Origin: JAVBOW01 sp031549495
Lineage (GTDB): Bacteria > Bacteroidota > Bacteroidia > Bacteroidales > Rikenellaceae
Direction of reading: 5' to 3'
NCBI GenBank assembly: GCA_031549495.1
Contig: JAVBPS010000041.1
Location: forward strand, 65,195-129,194
DNA length: 64,000 bases
In this document: positions 1 to 8,830 of the stretch, piece by piece
Layout of the letters: every line of letters begins with the position of its first letter
Numbering within the stretch: position 1 is the first letter of the stretch
Program-made: the position numbers and the translations under genes
Notes under the pieces: generated by a model
Database searches by the model: none
Told to the model about the DNA's origin: nothing
Seen by the model: the letters and a program-made list of their open reading frames with translations, nothing else

Positions 1-798
1 AACGCTCCGGGCGGGAAATGCGTGCAGCAGGTGCCCGTGTTCTCGAACCTGGGACGCGTGGAGCTGATCGTCAACGGTTCTTCGGCGGGCAGTAAAGATA
101 TTAAAGAGGGCGTGGCGTTCTTCGACGTGCCCTTCGTGGAGGGCATGAACCGCATCGAGGCGGTCGCCCGGACAGGCGGACGGACGCTGCGCGATGTGGT
201 GACGGTCGATTTCCATGCGACGCCCGACCAACTCGGCGCCGGACGTTTCACCGAATTGAACGTCATGTTAGGCTCGGCGCGTTATTTCGAAGACCGGGCG
301 GCGCAGCTGGTGTGGATCCCCGAGCAACCCTATCGTAAAGGCGGTTGGGGCTATGTGGGCGGCGAGGCTTTCCGGCGCGGCACCGGCAACGGTTCGCTGC
401 CGGGCTCCGACGCCGATATCTACGGCACCGACCAGAATGCCCTCTTCCAGACCCAGCGGCGCGGGATCGGCCAATTCCGGGCCGACGTGCCCGACGGCCG
501 CTACTCGGTCTACTGCTACTGGGCCGAGTTGGACTCGGATAAAAAGACCGAGGCGCTCGTCTACAACCTCGGCGCCGACGCCGTGGGCGGGAAAAGCGAA
601 AAACGGGTGTTCGACCTGGCCATAAACGGGCTGACGGTGCTGACGAACTTCGACCTGGCGGCCCGATACGGATGCTGCCAGGCGGTGATCAAGAAATTCG
701 AGGTCACGGTACGCGGCGGGGAGGGGCTGGTGATGGAATTCACCCCGCGTTCGGGACAGGCGATCCTGAATGCCGTGAGGATCGTGCGGGATTATTAA
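1..798 (+). CDS. GH2 beta-galactosidase-like enzyme, C-terminal part (partial)
   Basis: The reading frame is open from the first base, so the gene starts upstream of the window and only about 265 C-terminal codons are visible. The first part (VFSNLGRVELIVNG) matches the immunoglobulin-like DUF4982 domain found behind the TIM barrel of Bacteroidetes GH2 beta-galactosidases. The rest, from about visible residue 85 (RYFEDRAAQLVW, later YSVYCYWAEL and GQAILNAVRIVRDY), resembles a malectin-like carbohydrate-binding domain. GH2 enzymes of this type cleave terminal beta-galactosides or related sugars, usually in the periplasm or at the surface. The catalytic domain is outside the window, so specificity cannot be judged. 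The stop codon overlaps the next start by one base, which indicates co-transcription with the following glycosidase and esterase. Confidence 0.8.
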   Translation, partial: NAPGGKCVQQVPVFSNLGRVELIVNGSSAGSKDIKEGVAFFDVPFVEGMNRIEAVARTGGRTLRDVVTVDFHATPDQLGAGRFTELNVMLGSARYFEDRAAQLVWIPEQPYRKGGWGYVGGEAFRRGTGNGSLPGSDADIYGTDQNALFQTQRRGIGQFRADVPDGRYSVYCYWAELDSDKKTEALVYNLGADAVGGKSEKRVFDLAINGLTVLTNFDLAARYGCCQAVIKKFEVTVRGGEGLVMEFTPRSGQAILNAVRIVRDY

Positions 799-2342
799 TG
801 AACGTGATGAAATCGCCTTCATATTTCTTATCGGGAATGGCTGTATGGCTGGTTCTCGCCTCATGCGGCAAGGAGGGTTTCACCCCGCCTGAATCCGGCG
901 GCGGGGGCACGGACAAAGAGGAGTACACCTACATCACGGTGGAGTACAACAAGAAGAACAACGGCGTCTTCCTGGGCTGGGCCACGGCCGAGTCGAAGTC
1001 CACGCGGATCATGGACAACATGCACCGCCACACCCCCGCGACGGTGGCCGTCGACGCCTGGGGAGGCCGTACCGACAAGTCGCCCACGGAGATCACGGCG
1101 GGCAAGGCAGGATATTTCCGTACCGGAAAAGTAGGCGCGCGCCACTACTTCGTCGACCCCGACGGCCGCCCCTGCATCATCCGCGGCACGCAACATATCG
1201 CCCCCGCCGCGCTCGACGAGAACGCCTCGCAGGAGAAGATCGCCGCCTTCGCCTCGCGCTTCCCGGGCGTGGCGCAATGGGCGGCGGAGACCTCCTCGAT
1301 GCTGGCGCTCAATGGGTTCAACTACGTAAACTACGGATACAAACGCATCGAGCGTTTCCCCGCGGAGGCCGACCAGCCCATGCGCAACCCGTCCGGCGGC
1401 CGCAAAATGGCCCAGGCGGAGAACCTCTACCTGCTGCGCACCTTCATGTGGGACGCCAATAAAGTGCTCGGCAAAGCGTTCGAGGATGGGACCGTCAACC
1501 GGTTCGCGTTGATCTTCGAGCCCAAATTCATCCCTTACATCGACTCGCTGGCGCGCACCAAATGCCCCCTTTTCGCGGGCGACGCCCATTTCCTGGGTTA
1601 TTATCTGGACAACGAGCTGCCTTTCAACGCCTATAACAACAACAGCGCCATCGACGGCATCGAGCTCTCGCATTTCTTCAACCTGCCCGACCGCTACGCG
1701 GCCGCCCGCCAGTATGCCCGCGATTTCCTGGCCGAACGGGGCAAGACCACCGCCGCACAGATCTCCACGGCCGACCGCGACGTGTTCCGCGACTCGGTGG
1801 CCACGGTCTACTACCGCCTCACCTCGGCGGCCGTGCGGCGCCACGATCCCGACCACCTGATCCTCGGCACGCGGCTGCACGACTGGAGCAAATACAACGA
1901 GCGGACGGTGCGGGCCTGCGCCAAATTCTGCGATGTGGTGACGCTCAACTACTACAACCGCTGGCAGCCCGAGACCGATTTTATGAACAACCTCAAATCG
2001 TGGTGCGGCAATAAACCGTTCATGGTCACGGAGTTCTACGTGAAGGGCGCCGACGCGTCCTGGCAGGGCCACGCGTACGAAAACGTGGAAGGCGGCGGTT
2101 GGATCGTGCGCACGCAGCGCGACCGCGGCTATTTCTACCAGAATTTCTGCCTCGGCCTGTTAGAGGCGCGCAACTGCGTGGGATGGCTCCATTTCCAATA
2201 CGTCGACAATTACGGCAGCGCCGCCGTCAATTCGAACAAAGGCCTCGTCTCGGCCGGGTACGAACCCTATGAAAATTTCCTTACAGGGGTGAAACAACTC
2301 AATAATAATGTATATTCGCTGGCCGATTATTTCGGTAACTGA
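798..2342 (+). CDS. Clan GH-A TIM-barrel glycoside hydrolase lipoprotein (agarase-like)
   Basis: This is a 514-residue protein. The start is the ATG overlapping the previous stop, because it gives a proper lipoprotein signal (hydrophobic run then LVLASC); a longer frame upstream lies inside the GH2 gene. After the signal, RHYFVDPDGRPCIIRG resembles the entry to agarase-like (GH50/GH86-type) barrels. DNELPF looks like the Asn-Glu acid/base at the end of a beta strand, and VTEFYVKG like the nucleophile strand, the usual clan GH-A pair. It probably hydrolyses a beta-linked polysaccharide or oligosaccharide at the cell surface. It sits between a GH2 enzyme and an acetylesterase, one base and seven bases away, so the three likely act on one substrate. 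The exact family is uncertain; GH5- or GH2-like barrels are alternatives. Confidence 0.65.
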   Translation: MNVMKSPSYFLSGMAVWLVLASCGKEGFTPPESGGGGTDKEEYTYITVEYNKKNNGVFLGWATAESKSTRIMDNMHRHTPATVAVDAWGGRTDKSPTEITAGKAGYFRTGKVGARHYFVDPDGRPCIIRGTQHIAPAALDENASQEKIAAFASRFPGVAQWAAETSSMLALNGFNYVNYGYKRIERFPAEADQPMRNPSGGRKMAQAENLYLLRTFMWDANKVLGKAFEDGTVNRFALIFEPKFIPYIDSLARTKCPLFAGDAHFLGYYLDNELPFNAYNNNSAIDGIELSHFFNLPDRYAAARQYARDFLAERGKTTAAQISTADRDVFRDSVATVYYRLTSAAVRRHDPDHLILGTRLHDWSKYNERTVRACAKFCDVVTLNYYNRWQPETDFMNNLKSWCGNKPFMVTEFYVKGADASWQGHAYENVEGGGWIVRTQRDRGYFYQNFCLGLLEARNCVGWLHFQYVDNYGSAAVNSNKGLVSAGYEPYENFLTGVKQLNNNVYSLADYFGN

Positions 2343-2349
2343 CGGAATT

Positions 2350-3192
2350 ATGAAACGGTATCTCTTCCTGTTGTTTCTCGCCGCCCTGATGCCGCCTGCG
2401 GGCCTGCATGCGAAAACCCCGCCTGCCTCCCAGGCCGCGGACGAATACGACGTCTTCCTGCTGATCGGCCAGTCGAATATGGCCGGCAGGGGATATATGC
2501 TGGCCGCCGACACGCTGGACGCGATGCCCGGCGTGTGGCTGCTCAGCGACCGGGGGGTGCCCGAGCCCGCGCGCAACCCCATGAACCGCTATTCGTCCGT
2601 ACGCAAGACGATCGCCATGCAGCGCATCTCGCCCGCGACGGCGTTCGGGACGAGGGTGGCCGAAAAAACGGGCCGCAAAGTGCTGATCGTGATGAATGCC
2701 CTCGGAGGCTCGGACATCCGCTCGTGGATGAAAGATGCGCCGCGGATCAAGGACAAAGGAAGCATCGGCTACGACTCACTGCAACTCTACGCCGAGGCGG
2801 TGCGGCGCACCCGGCAGGCGATGCGATACGGCACGCTCAAGGGTATATTATGGCACCAGGGCGAGGCCAATGCAAGCCGGCCGCAGGATTATCCGGCATA
2901 CCTGACCCGGCTGGTGGCCGACCTGCGCAAAGACCTTCGCGCACGCAAAGTGCCTTTCGTGGCGGGCGAGCTGGGCTATTGGCGGCCTTCGTCGGGCGGG
3001 TTCAACGAGATGATCCGCACGATCGGCGACTTCATCCCTTACAGCGCATGGGCCAGCGCCCGGGACGCGGGATACCTGATCGACGAGCACGACCCCCATT
3101 TCAGCCGCGAGGGGCAACTGCTGCTCGGCGGACGCTATGCCGACAAGGTATTAAAACTGACGTACGGCATCGAACCACCCGACGTGAAATGA
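2350..3192 (+). CDS. Sialate O-acetylesterase-like SGNH hydrolase
   Basis: A 280-residue secreted protein. The ATG at 2350 gives a clean signal peptide (KRYLFLLFLAALMPPAGLHA); the longer frame begins inside the preceding gene. FLLIGQSNMAGRG is block I with the nucleophilic Ser, WHQGEAN is a typical SASA/DUF303 (CE6-like) motif, and DEHDPHFSREGQ near residue 255 supplies the Asp-x-x-His pair. The family removes acetyl esters from sugars (sialic acid, xylan and others) in the periplasm. It lies seven bases after the glycosidase and is followed by a strong terminator, so it closes this operon. Its role would be to strip acetyl groups that block the two upstream glycosidases. The acetylated sugar cannot be read from sequence. 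Confidence 0.8.
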   Translation: MKRYLFLLFLAALMPPAGLHAKTPPASQAADEYDVFLLIGQSNMAGRGYMLAADTLDAMPGVWLLSDRGVPEPARNPMNRYSSVRKTIAMQRISPATAFGTRVAEKTGRKVLIVMNALGGSDIRSWMKDAPRIKDKGSIGYDSLQLYAEAVRRTRQAMRYGTLKGILWHQGEANASRPQDYPAYLTRLVADLRKDLRARKVPFVAGELGYWRPSSGGFNEMIRTIGDFIPYSAWASARDAGYLIDEHDPHFSREGQLLLGGRYADKVLKLTYGIEPPDVK

Positions 3193-3197
3193 TCCGC

Positions 3198-3223
3198 CCG
3201 GCCCCTGTTTGCGGGCCGGTTTT
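3198..3223 (+). terminator. Rho-independent terminator after the esterase operon
   Basis: A perfect 7-bp G+C stem (CCGGCCC/GGGCCGG) with an 8-base loop is followed by TTTT, six bases after the esterase stop codon. Confidence 0.8.
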
Positions 3224-3372
3224 CATTTCATGGATGAATTTCAGGTTCAGGATCCGTTAAGAGGCAGGCATTACTTCACTTACCCTGAGCCGAACGGCCT
3301 TATAGGGCCATACCCGGGGCGAAGCAATAAGATTAGATTTCATTGGAAATACAGAAAATCGCAATTTTAGAT

Positions 3373-3380
3373 TATTTTTG
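3373..3380 (+). promoter_or_regulatory. Putative Bacteroidetes -7 element for the redox SusCD locus
   Basis: TATTTTTG fits TAnnTTTG, about 70 bases before the sigma-factor ATG. No convincing -33 TTTG is seen at the usual spacing, so support is moderate. Confidence 0.45.
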
Positions 3381-3448
3381 CCATGTCGAATATGATGCCG
3401 GACAGATATCCCGTTATGAAGACAGGTTAGCCGCCGGACGATGAGAGC

Positions 3449-4024
3449 ATGCTTAAGAATTATTCCCAGAGAGAAATACTCGACGCGTTGGAGCGGAAGG
3501 ACATGGATATGTACCGGCTGCTGTTCGACGAATATTGCCCCCGGATGGTGCTTTTCGCCGAGTATTTCCTGCTCGACCGCCAGGAGGCGGAAGATGTGGC
3601 GCAGGAGGTTTTCCTGGGACTCTGGAGCCGTACGGGCATGCCGCCGGTGACGGGCAATTTCCGTTCTTACCTTTTCACCCAGGTACGCAACCGCTGTCTG
3701 AACCGGATCAAGCACCTCGATATCGAAGATAAGCACCGCCAGTGGCTTACCGAAGCGCAGCAGTACGCGGAGATCCTCGATGTGGAGATCGACGAACAAC
3801 TGATGAAACGCGTTTACAGCGCCATCGACGAACTCCCCCGGCAGGCACGCAACATATTCGTGATGTGCGTGGTGGAGGGAAAGAAATACCGCGAGGTGGC
3901 CGAGCAACTGGGCATATCCGTCAATACGGTCAACACCCAGATGAAGCGCGCGTACAAATACCTGCGCAACAAACTCGGCGTCGAGTTGCTTATTTTTCTC
4001 TGTTTTGTCCTGAAAGACGTTTGA
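3449..4024 (+). CDS. ECF (sigma-70 family) RNA polymerase sigma factor
   Basis: A 191-residue ECF sigma factor. Region 2 is at about residues 20-90 (LFDEYCPRMVLFAEYF, AEDVAQEVFLGLW, FRSYLFTQVRNRCLNRIK). Region 4 is at about 125-180 (IDELPRQARNIFVMC, KYREVAEQLGISVNTVNTQ). In Bacteroidetes such factors are held by a FecR-like anti-sigma and released when a SusC with an STN domain is occupied. The next genes are exactly FecR and an STN-bearing SusC, so it should activate transcription of this SusCD locus. The C-terminus ends in a hydrophobic stretch (LLIFLCFVL), a common feature of this subgroup. The gene is preceded by a -7 element. Confidence 0.92.
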   Translation: MLKNYSQREILDALERKDMDMYRLLFDEYCPRMVLFAEYFLLDRQEAEDVAQEVFLGLWSRTGMPPVTGNFRSYLFTQVRNRCLNRIKHLDIEDKHRQWLTEAQQYAEILDVEIDEQLMKRVYSAIDELPRQARNIFVMCVVEGKKYREVAEQLGISVNTVNTQMKRAYKYLRNKLGVELLIFLCFVLKDV

Positions 4025-4109
4025 TCTTTAACAAACCGTCATTTTTTTCGATTTCCATGTCACTTGCTTTTGCGTTTCGGTTGTCTTACTATAGATAACC
4101 CGAACGACC

Positions 4110-5213
4110 ATGCAAAAAATCGACTGGAGCCTGCTCAAAAAGTCGCTCACCTGTGAGCTCAGCGACCGGGATCGCGCCATCCTCGACGGATGGCTGGCCG
4201 AATCCCCCGAACATGCCCGTTATTACGACCGCCTGCGCGATTTCCTGGACCGGGATGCGCCGCAGGAGGTGGATGTGCGGCGCAATATCGAACAGTTCAT
4301 GCGCCGCACGGGCTATGCCCGCCGCCGATGGCGCATAACCGGTGTCGCGGCAGCCGCGGCAGCCCTCGTCGCCCTCGGCGTTTTCCTGCTGGCGGGCCCG
4401 CGCGAGGCCGGATGCACCATCGTGGCCGGCAACAGCAAAGCCATCCTGTACACCACGGCGGGCAAAGTCAGCCTCGGCGGCGGCCGGGGCAATATCCCCG
4501 GCGGCGACGATTTCCAGATCACCGAGCAGCAGCACCAGGTCAGTTACGCCGCCGGTAAAACGTCCGGGGCCAAAGCCGAGAAGCACACCCTCGAAACCCC
4601 GCACGGCGGCGAATACCGCATCGTCCTGAGCGACGGGACCACGGTCTGGATGAACTGCGAGTCCAGGCTCGATTTCCCGCCGGTCTTTGCGGGCGGCGAG
4701 CGGCGCGTGTCGCTTTCGGGCGAGGCGTTCTTCGACGTGGCCCCTTCCGGCGTTCCCTTCATTATCGAAGCCGGAGGCACGCAGATCCGCGTCCACGGCA
4801 CCCGTTTCAACGTGCGCAACTACGCCGACGAACACCGGCAGGAGACGACCCTCGTCGAGGGCAGCGTGGAGGTCACGACCGCCGGGGCCTCGATCCAGCT
4901 GGCCCCCGGCGAACAGGCCGTCCTGGACGACGCCGGTTCGCTGAGCAAACAGCAGGTCGACGCCGACAAACACGCCTCCTGGAAAGACGGCAACGTGGTT
5001 TTCGAAGACGAGCGGCTGGAAGACATCATGCACAAACTCGGCCGGTGGTACAATTTCGACGTCCGCTACCGCACCGACGCCCTGCGCGATATCCGCTTCA
5101 CGGGCAATATCGACCGCTACGGCGACATCCGCACCCTGCTGGAGAAGATCGCCAAGCTGAACGTCGTGCGCTTCGACATCGACGGCAACCAGATCACGGT
5201 CTCATCCAAGTAA
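4110..5213 (+). CDS. FecR-family anti-sigma factor
   Basis: A 367-residue inner-membrane protein. A short cytoplasmic part binds sigma (residues 1-72), one membrane segment lies at about 75-95, then a FecR domain (about 130-240; EYRIVLSDGTTVWMN, RVSLSGEAFFDV, GTRFNVRNY, VEGSVEV) and a C-terminal DUF4974 domain (about 290-365). It transmits the substrate-bound state of the outer-membrane SusC from periplasm to sigma factor. It follows the sigma gene by 85 bases and precedes susC by 37, the standard order. Residues 100-160 include a glycine-rich stretch that varies within the family. Confidence 0.92.
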   Translation: MQKIDWSLLKKSLTCELSDRDRAILDGWLAESPEHARYYDRLRDFLDRDAPQEVDVRRNIEQFMRRTGYARRRWRITGVAAAAAALVALGVFLLAGPREAGCTIVAGNSKAILYTTAGKVSLGGGRGNIPGGDDFQITEQQHQVSYAAGKTSGAKAEKHTLETPHGGEYRIVLSDGTTVWMNCESRLDFPPVFAGGERRVSLSGEAFFDVAPSGVPFIIEAGGTQIRVHGTRFNVRNYADEHRQETTLVEGSVEVTTAGASIQLAPGEQAVLDDAGSLSKQQVDADKHASWKDGNVVFEDERLEDIMHKLGRWYNFDVRYRTDALRDIRFTGNIDRYGDIRTLLEKIAKLNVVRFDIDGNQITVSSK

Positions 5214-5250
5214 TTCCGAAACTCACAACCCACAATCAAATACGATCCTT

Positions 5251-8200
5251 ATGAAGAAATCTACCAATCAACGGACTGGCAGCGGTTCACTGGCCCGGCA
5301 TCTGCGGGGATGGTGCGCGTTGGCGGCACTCACCCTGGCGTTGCTGCCTGCGACACTGAAAGCGCAAACGCTGTCGCTCGACATGAAAAACGTCCCCCTG
5401 AAGGAGGTTTTCGCGAGTGTGGAGAAGAATAGCGGTTACCGCTTCCTGTACAAGACCGACGATATCACCGGCGTTACGGCAGGCCCTGTCTTTGTCACCA
5501 ATTCCGGGATAGAAGCCGTAATGGAGCAGTGCCTGGCAGGCACGCAACTCACGTACGAGAAGGACGGCAACCTGATCATCGTGCGCAAGAAAGACACGCC
5601 GCCCGCCCAAAAAGTCTCCATCGGCGGCCGTGTGACCGACCAGAACGGGATGGGCGTGGCCGGCGCGACGATCGTCGTGGAGGGTACCAACACAGGGACC
5701 GTCACGGACGCTTCGGGCCGCTACAAACTCGAAACCTTCGGCCGCCCGGGCACCGTACTGTCGTTTTTCCAATTGGGTAAAGAATCCCGGCAGGTAACGT
5801 ACACCGGCCAGAGCGACATCAGCGTCGTGCTCCGGGAGGACGAGACGCTGCTGGAATCGATCGTGGTGACCGGTTACCAGGATATCAAGCACCGGCAATC
5901 GGCCAGCGCCGTCACGACCGTCCTGGCCAAAGACATCCGCATGGACGGCGTGTCGACCATCGACCAATGGCTCCAGGGCCACGTCGCGGGCTTGACCGTG
6001 ACCATACCGTCGGGCGAACCGACCGTCACGCCGAAAATCCGTATCCGCGGTAACTCCACCATCAACGGCAACAAAGCCCCGGTGTGGGTGGTCGACGGGG
6101 TGATCCTCGAACAACTCGTCCCCTTCACCGCCTCCGACCTGAACTCCGAGGACGCCGAATACCTGATCGGTAACGCCATCGCCGGCCTGAATCCGCAGGA
6201 CATCGAGACGATCACGGTGCTCAAGGACGCTTCGGCCACCGCCATCTACGGGATCAAGGCCGCCAACGGGGTGATCGTCATCTCGACCAAGAGCGGCTCG
6301 GCCGGTGCGCCGCGCATCTCCTACTACGGCGATTTCGCGTTCAACGCCCGCCCGTCATACAACCAGTTCGACCGTATGAATTCGCAGCAGCGCATGGAGC
6401 TGTCGAAGGAGATCGCCGACGCCGGGTTCGTCATCCGCGCGGCCCCCGTCACGGCCGACTCCTACGAGGGGTTGTTGCAGATGCTCTACCGCAGGCAGAT
6501 CACCCAGGAGCAGTTCTCTTCGCAGGTCATGGCGATGCAGACCCGCAACACGGACTGGATGGACCTGCTGTTCCGCAACACGTTCTCCTACGCGCAGAAC
6601 CTGAACGTCTCGGGCGGCACGCAGAACGTGAAATATTATTTCTCCGCCGGTTTCAACAACACCCCGGGCGCCGTCCGCGGTTCGGACAACAAGCGTTTCA
6701 CCTCGCTGGCCAAGATCGACGTGAAGGTCAACAAATGGCTCGATTTTATGGTCAAGATGGACTACAACCTGGTGGACAACACCGGCTACCACAGCTCGGT
6801 CAAACCGTTCGATATGGCCTATAAATATTCGCGTACGCTGGCGGCCTACAACGAGGACGGCTCCTACCACGTTTACGACCGCGCCAACGCCGGCGTCTAT
6901 TACAACCTGCTCAAGGAGTTGGACCAGACCGGCAAGTCGGCCCGCAACAACGATTACAGCGGCTTGCTGAGCCTGAACATCAAGATCGCCAAGGGACTCT
7001 CCTATAACGGGGTCTTCTCGCTGAGCAACGGCAACAGCTCCACGCGCGACTGGGCCACCGACCGCTCCTATTACATCTCGAACCTGCGCGGCTACGAGTA
7101 CCAGGCTTACGCGGAAACGGATTCGAAATACATCACCTCGAAATTGCCCTACGGCGGTATCCTCAGGCAGGGCTACGTGGGCCAGCGGGGATACACGGTG
7201 CGCAACATGCTCAATTACGTCGAGACCTTCTGCGATGTGCACGAGGTGAACGTCACGGCCGGCAGCGAGATCCGCTCCAACAAATACACGGGCGTCACCA
7301 CCACCGGTTACGGCTGGAATCCCGACTACGGCGACAAGTTCATGCCGGTGATGACCTCCAATTTCGTAAGCGGCTACGTCAACACGGGCGCCCTGCTTCC
7401 GGTGAACAACAATCCGCCCCCCACCAACGTGGCGTCGTTCCTGGCTTCGGCGATCTACTCCTACGACAAGCGCTATGTGATCAACGGCAACGTCCGCTCG
7501 GACGCCGCCAATAAATTCGGGACCAACCCCAAATACCGTTGGCTGCCCACCTGGTCCGTGGCCGGCAAGTGGATCGTCACGGGCGAGCAATTCATGCAGA
7601 AGGCCAGATGGGCGGACGAGATCGCCCTGCGCGCCTCCTACGGCCTGCAAGGCAACATCCACGAGGACTCGACCCCCAACCTGATCGTCAAGACGGGCCA
7701 GCGCGACCCCGTGAGCGGCCTGGACTATTCGACCATCGTACGCCTCCCCAACCCCGACCTGCGTTGGGAAAAGACCAGATCGTGGGACGTGGCCATCGAC
7801 TTCTCGCTATTGCGCAACCGGGTGAAGGGTAGCTTCGACATCTACAAGAAACACACCTCCGACCTGATCATGTCCAAGGACGTGCCCTCCTCCACCGGCC
7901 GCACCTACATCTATATGAACAGCGGCGAGATGGACAACACCGGCTTCGAGGGATTCATCAACGTCGAAGTGATCCGCGCCAAGAAATGGGATTGGCGCGT
8001 GGGCTTCAACTTCGGCCGCGACGTGAACCAGGTAACCCTGGCCAACACCGACGCCTACACCGTCACCGAGGAGGTCACCATGCGCCTTGCCGGTAACTAC
8101 CCGGCGCAGGGCCAGCCCGTGGGGACCCTTTACTCGTACCGTTTCGCCGGCCTCTCGCCCGACAACGGCCTTCCGCTCTTCTACGCCAAGGACGGCAGCA

Positions 8201-8817
8201 AGGTGCATTTCGGCGCGACGGACCTGATGGAACTGGTCGCTTGCGGCTCGATATTCTCCAATCTGGCCGGCGGTTTCGACACCCAGGTCACCTTCAACCG
8301 CGCCCTGTCGCTGTCGGTGGCGTTCACCTATAACCTCGGCGGCGCCCGGCGTCTGCCGACCTACTACGAGGACACGTACCACGTACTCCCCGATCCGCTC
8401 TACAACGCCTCGACCGCTTTGGCCAAGCGCTGGAAGAGCACCGGAGACGAATACCGTACCAAGATTCCCGCCATCACGGACTACGAGCACCTCAGGGAAC
8501 TGGCCAAGAACCCCGACCTGGTGGCCAAAGGGAATACCCTGCTCGCCGACTACAACTACCCCACGGTGCTGTATAACAACAGCGACGAGCGGGTGGTGAG
8601 CTCCGACTTCCTGCGCCTGCGCATGATCGCCCTGAGTTATACCCTGCCGAAATCCCTGCTGAGCAAGGTGCGCATCCAATCCGCGCAGCTGCGCCTGCAG
8701 GCCACCAACCTGCATGTGTGGGCCAGCAGCAAATGGAACGGCCTGGATCCCGAATCGTACCAGGGCGCGTACCCCGTGCTTCCGGTCTACAGCCTCGGCG
8801 TAAATATCACCTTCTAA
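5251..8817 (+). CDS. SusC/RagA-like TonB-dependent outer-membrane transporter with STN domain
   Basis: An 1188-residue protein. Signal peptide at about residues 1-38 (ends TLKAQ); STN domain at about 45-110 (MKNVPLKEVFASVEKN), which contacts FecR; CarboxypepD-reg-like domain at about 125-205 (GRVTDQNGMGVAGATIVV); plug at about 210-345 (IVVTGYQDIKHRQSASAV, VLKDASATAIYGIKAANG); then a 22-strand barrel ending in aromatic INVTF-type residues (VNITF). It imports a ligand across the outer membrane with its SusD lid, using TonB energy. No glycosidase lies in this operon; downstream genes are thioredoxin-like, so the ligand may be a peptide, a cofactor or another non-glycan molecule. Confidence 0.95.
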   Translation: MKKSTNQRTGSGSLARHLRGWCALAALTLALLPATLKAQTLSLDMKNVPLKEVFASVEKNSGYRFLYKTDDITGVTAGPVFVTNSGIEAVMEQCLAGTQLTYEKDGNLIIVRKKDTPPAQKVSIGGRVTDQNGMGVAGATIVVEGTNTGTVTDASGRYKLETFGRPGTVLSFFQLGKESRQVTYTGQSDISVVLREDETLLESIVVTGYQDIKHRQSASAVTTVLAKDIRMDGVSTIDQWLQGHVAGLTVTIPSGEPTVTPKIRIRGNSTINGNKAPVWVVDGVILEQLVPFTASDLNSEDAEYLIGNAIAGLNPQDIETITVLKDASATAIYGIKAANGVIVISTKSGSAGAPRISYYGDFAFNARPSYNQFDRMNSQQRMELSKEIADAGFVIRAAPVTADSYEGLLQMLYRRQITQEQFSSQVMAMQTRNTDWMDLLFRNTFSYAQNLNVSGGTQNVKYYFSAGFNNTPGAVRGSDNKRFTSLAKIDVKVNKWLDFMVKMDYNLVDNTGYHSSVKPFDMAYKYSRTLAAYNEDGSYHVYDRANAGVYYNLLKELDQTGKSARNNDYSGLLSLNIKIAKGLSYNGVFSLSNGNSSTRDWATDRSYYISNLRGYEYQAYAETDSKYITSKLPYGGILRQGYVGQRGYTVRNMLNYVETFCDVHEVNVTAGSEIRSNKYTGVTTTGYGWNPDYGDKFMPVMTSNFVSGYVNTGALLPVNNNPPPTNVASFLASAIYSYDKRYVINGNVRSDAANKFGTNPKYRWLPTWSVAGKWIVTGEQFMQKARWADEIALRASYGLQGNIHEDSTPNLIVKTGQRDPVSGLDYSTIVRLPNPDLRWEKTRSWDVAIDFSLLRNRVKGSFDIYKKHTSDLIMSKDVPSSTGRTYIYMNSGEMDNTGFEGFINVEVIRAKKWDWRVGFNFGRDVNQVTLANTDAYTVTEEVTMRLAGNYPAQGQPVGTLYSYRFAGLSPDNGLPLFYAKDGSKVHFGATDLMELVACGSIFSNLAGGFDTQVTFNRALSLSVAFTYNLGGARRLPTYYEDTYHVLPDPLYNASTALAKRWKSTGDEYRTKIPAITDYEHLRELAKNPDLVAKGNTLLADYNYPTVLYNNSDERVVSSDFLRLRMIALSYTLPKSLLSKVRIQSAQLRLQATNLHVWASSKWNGLDPESYQGAYPVLPVYSLGVNITF

Positions 8818-8830
8818 AACCGACACCGAC

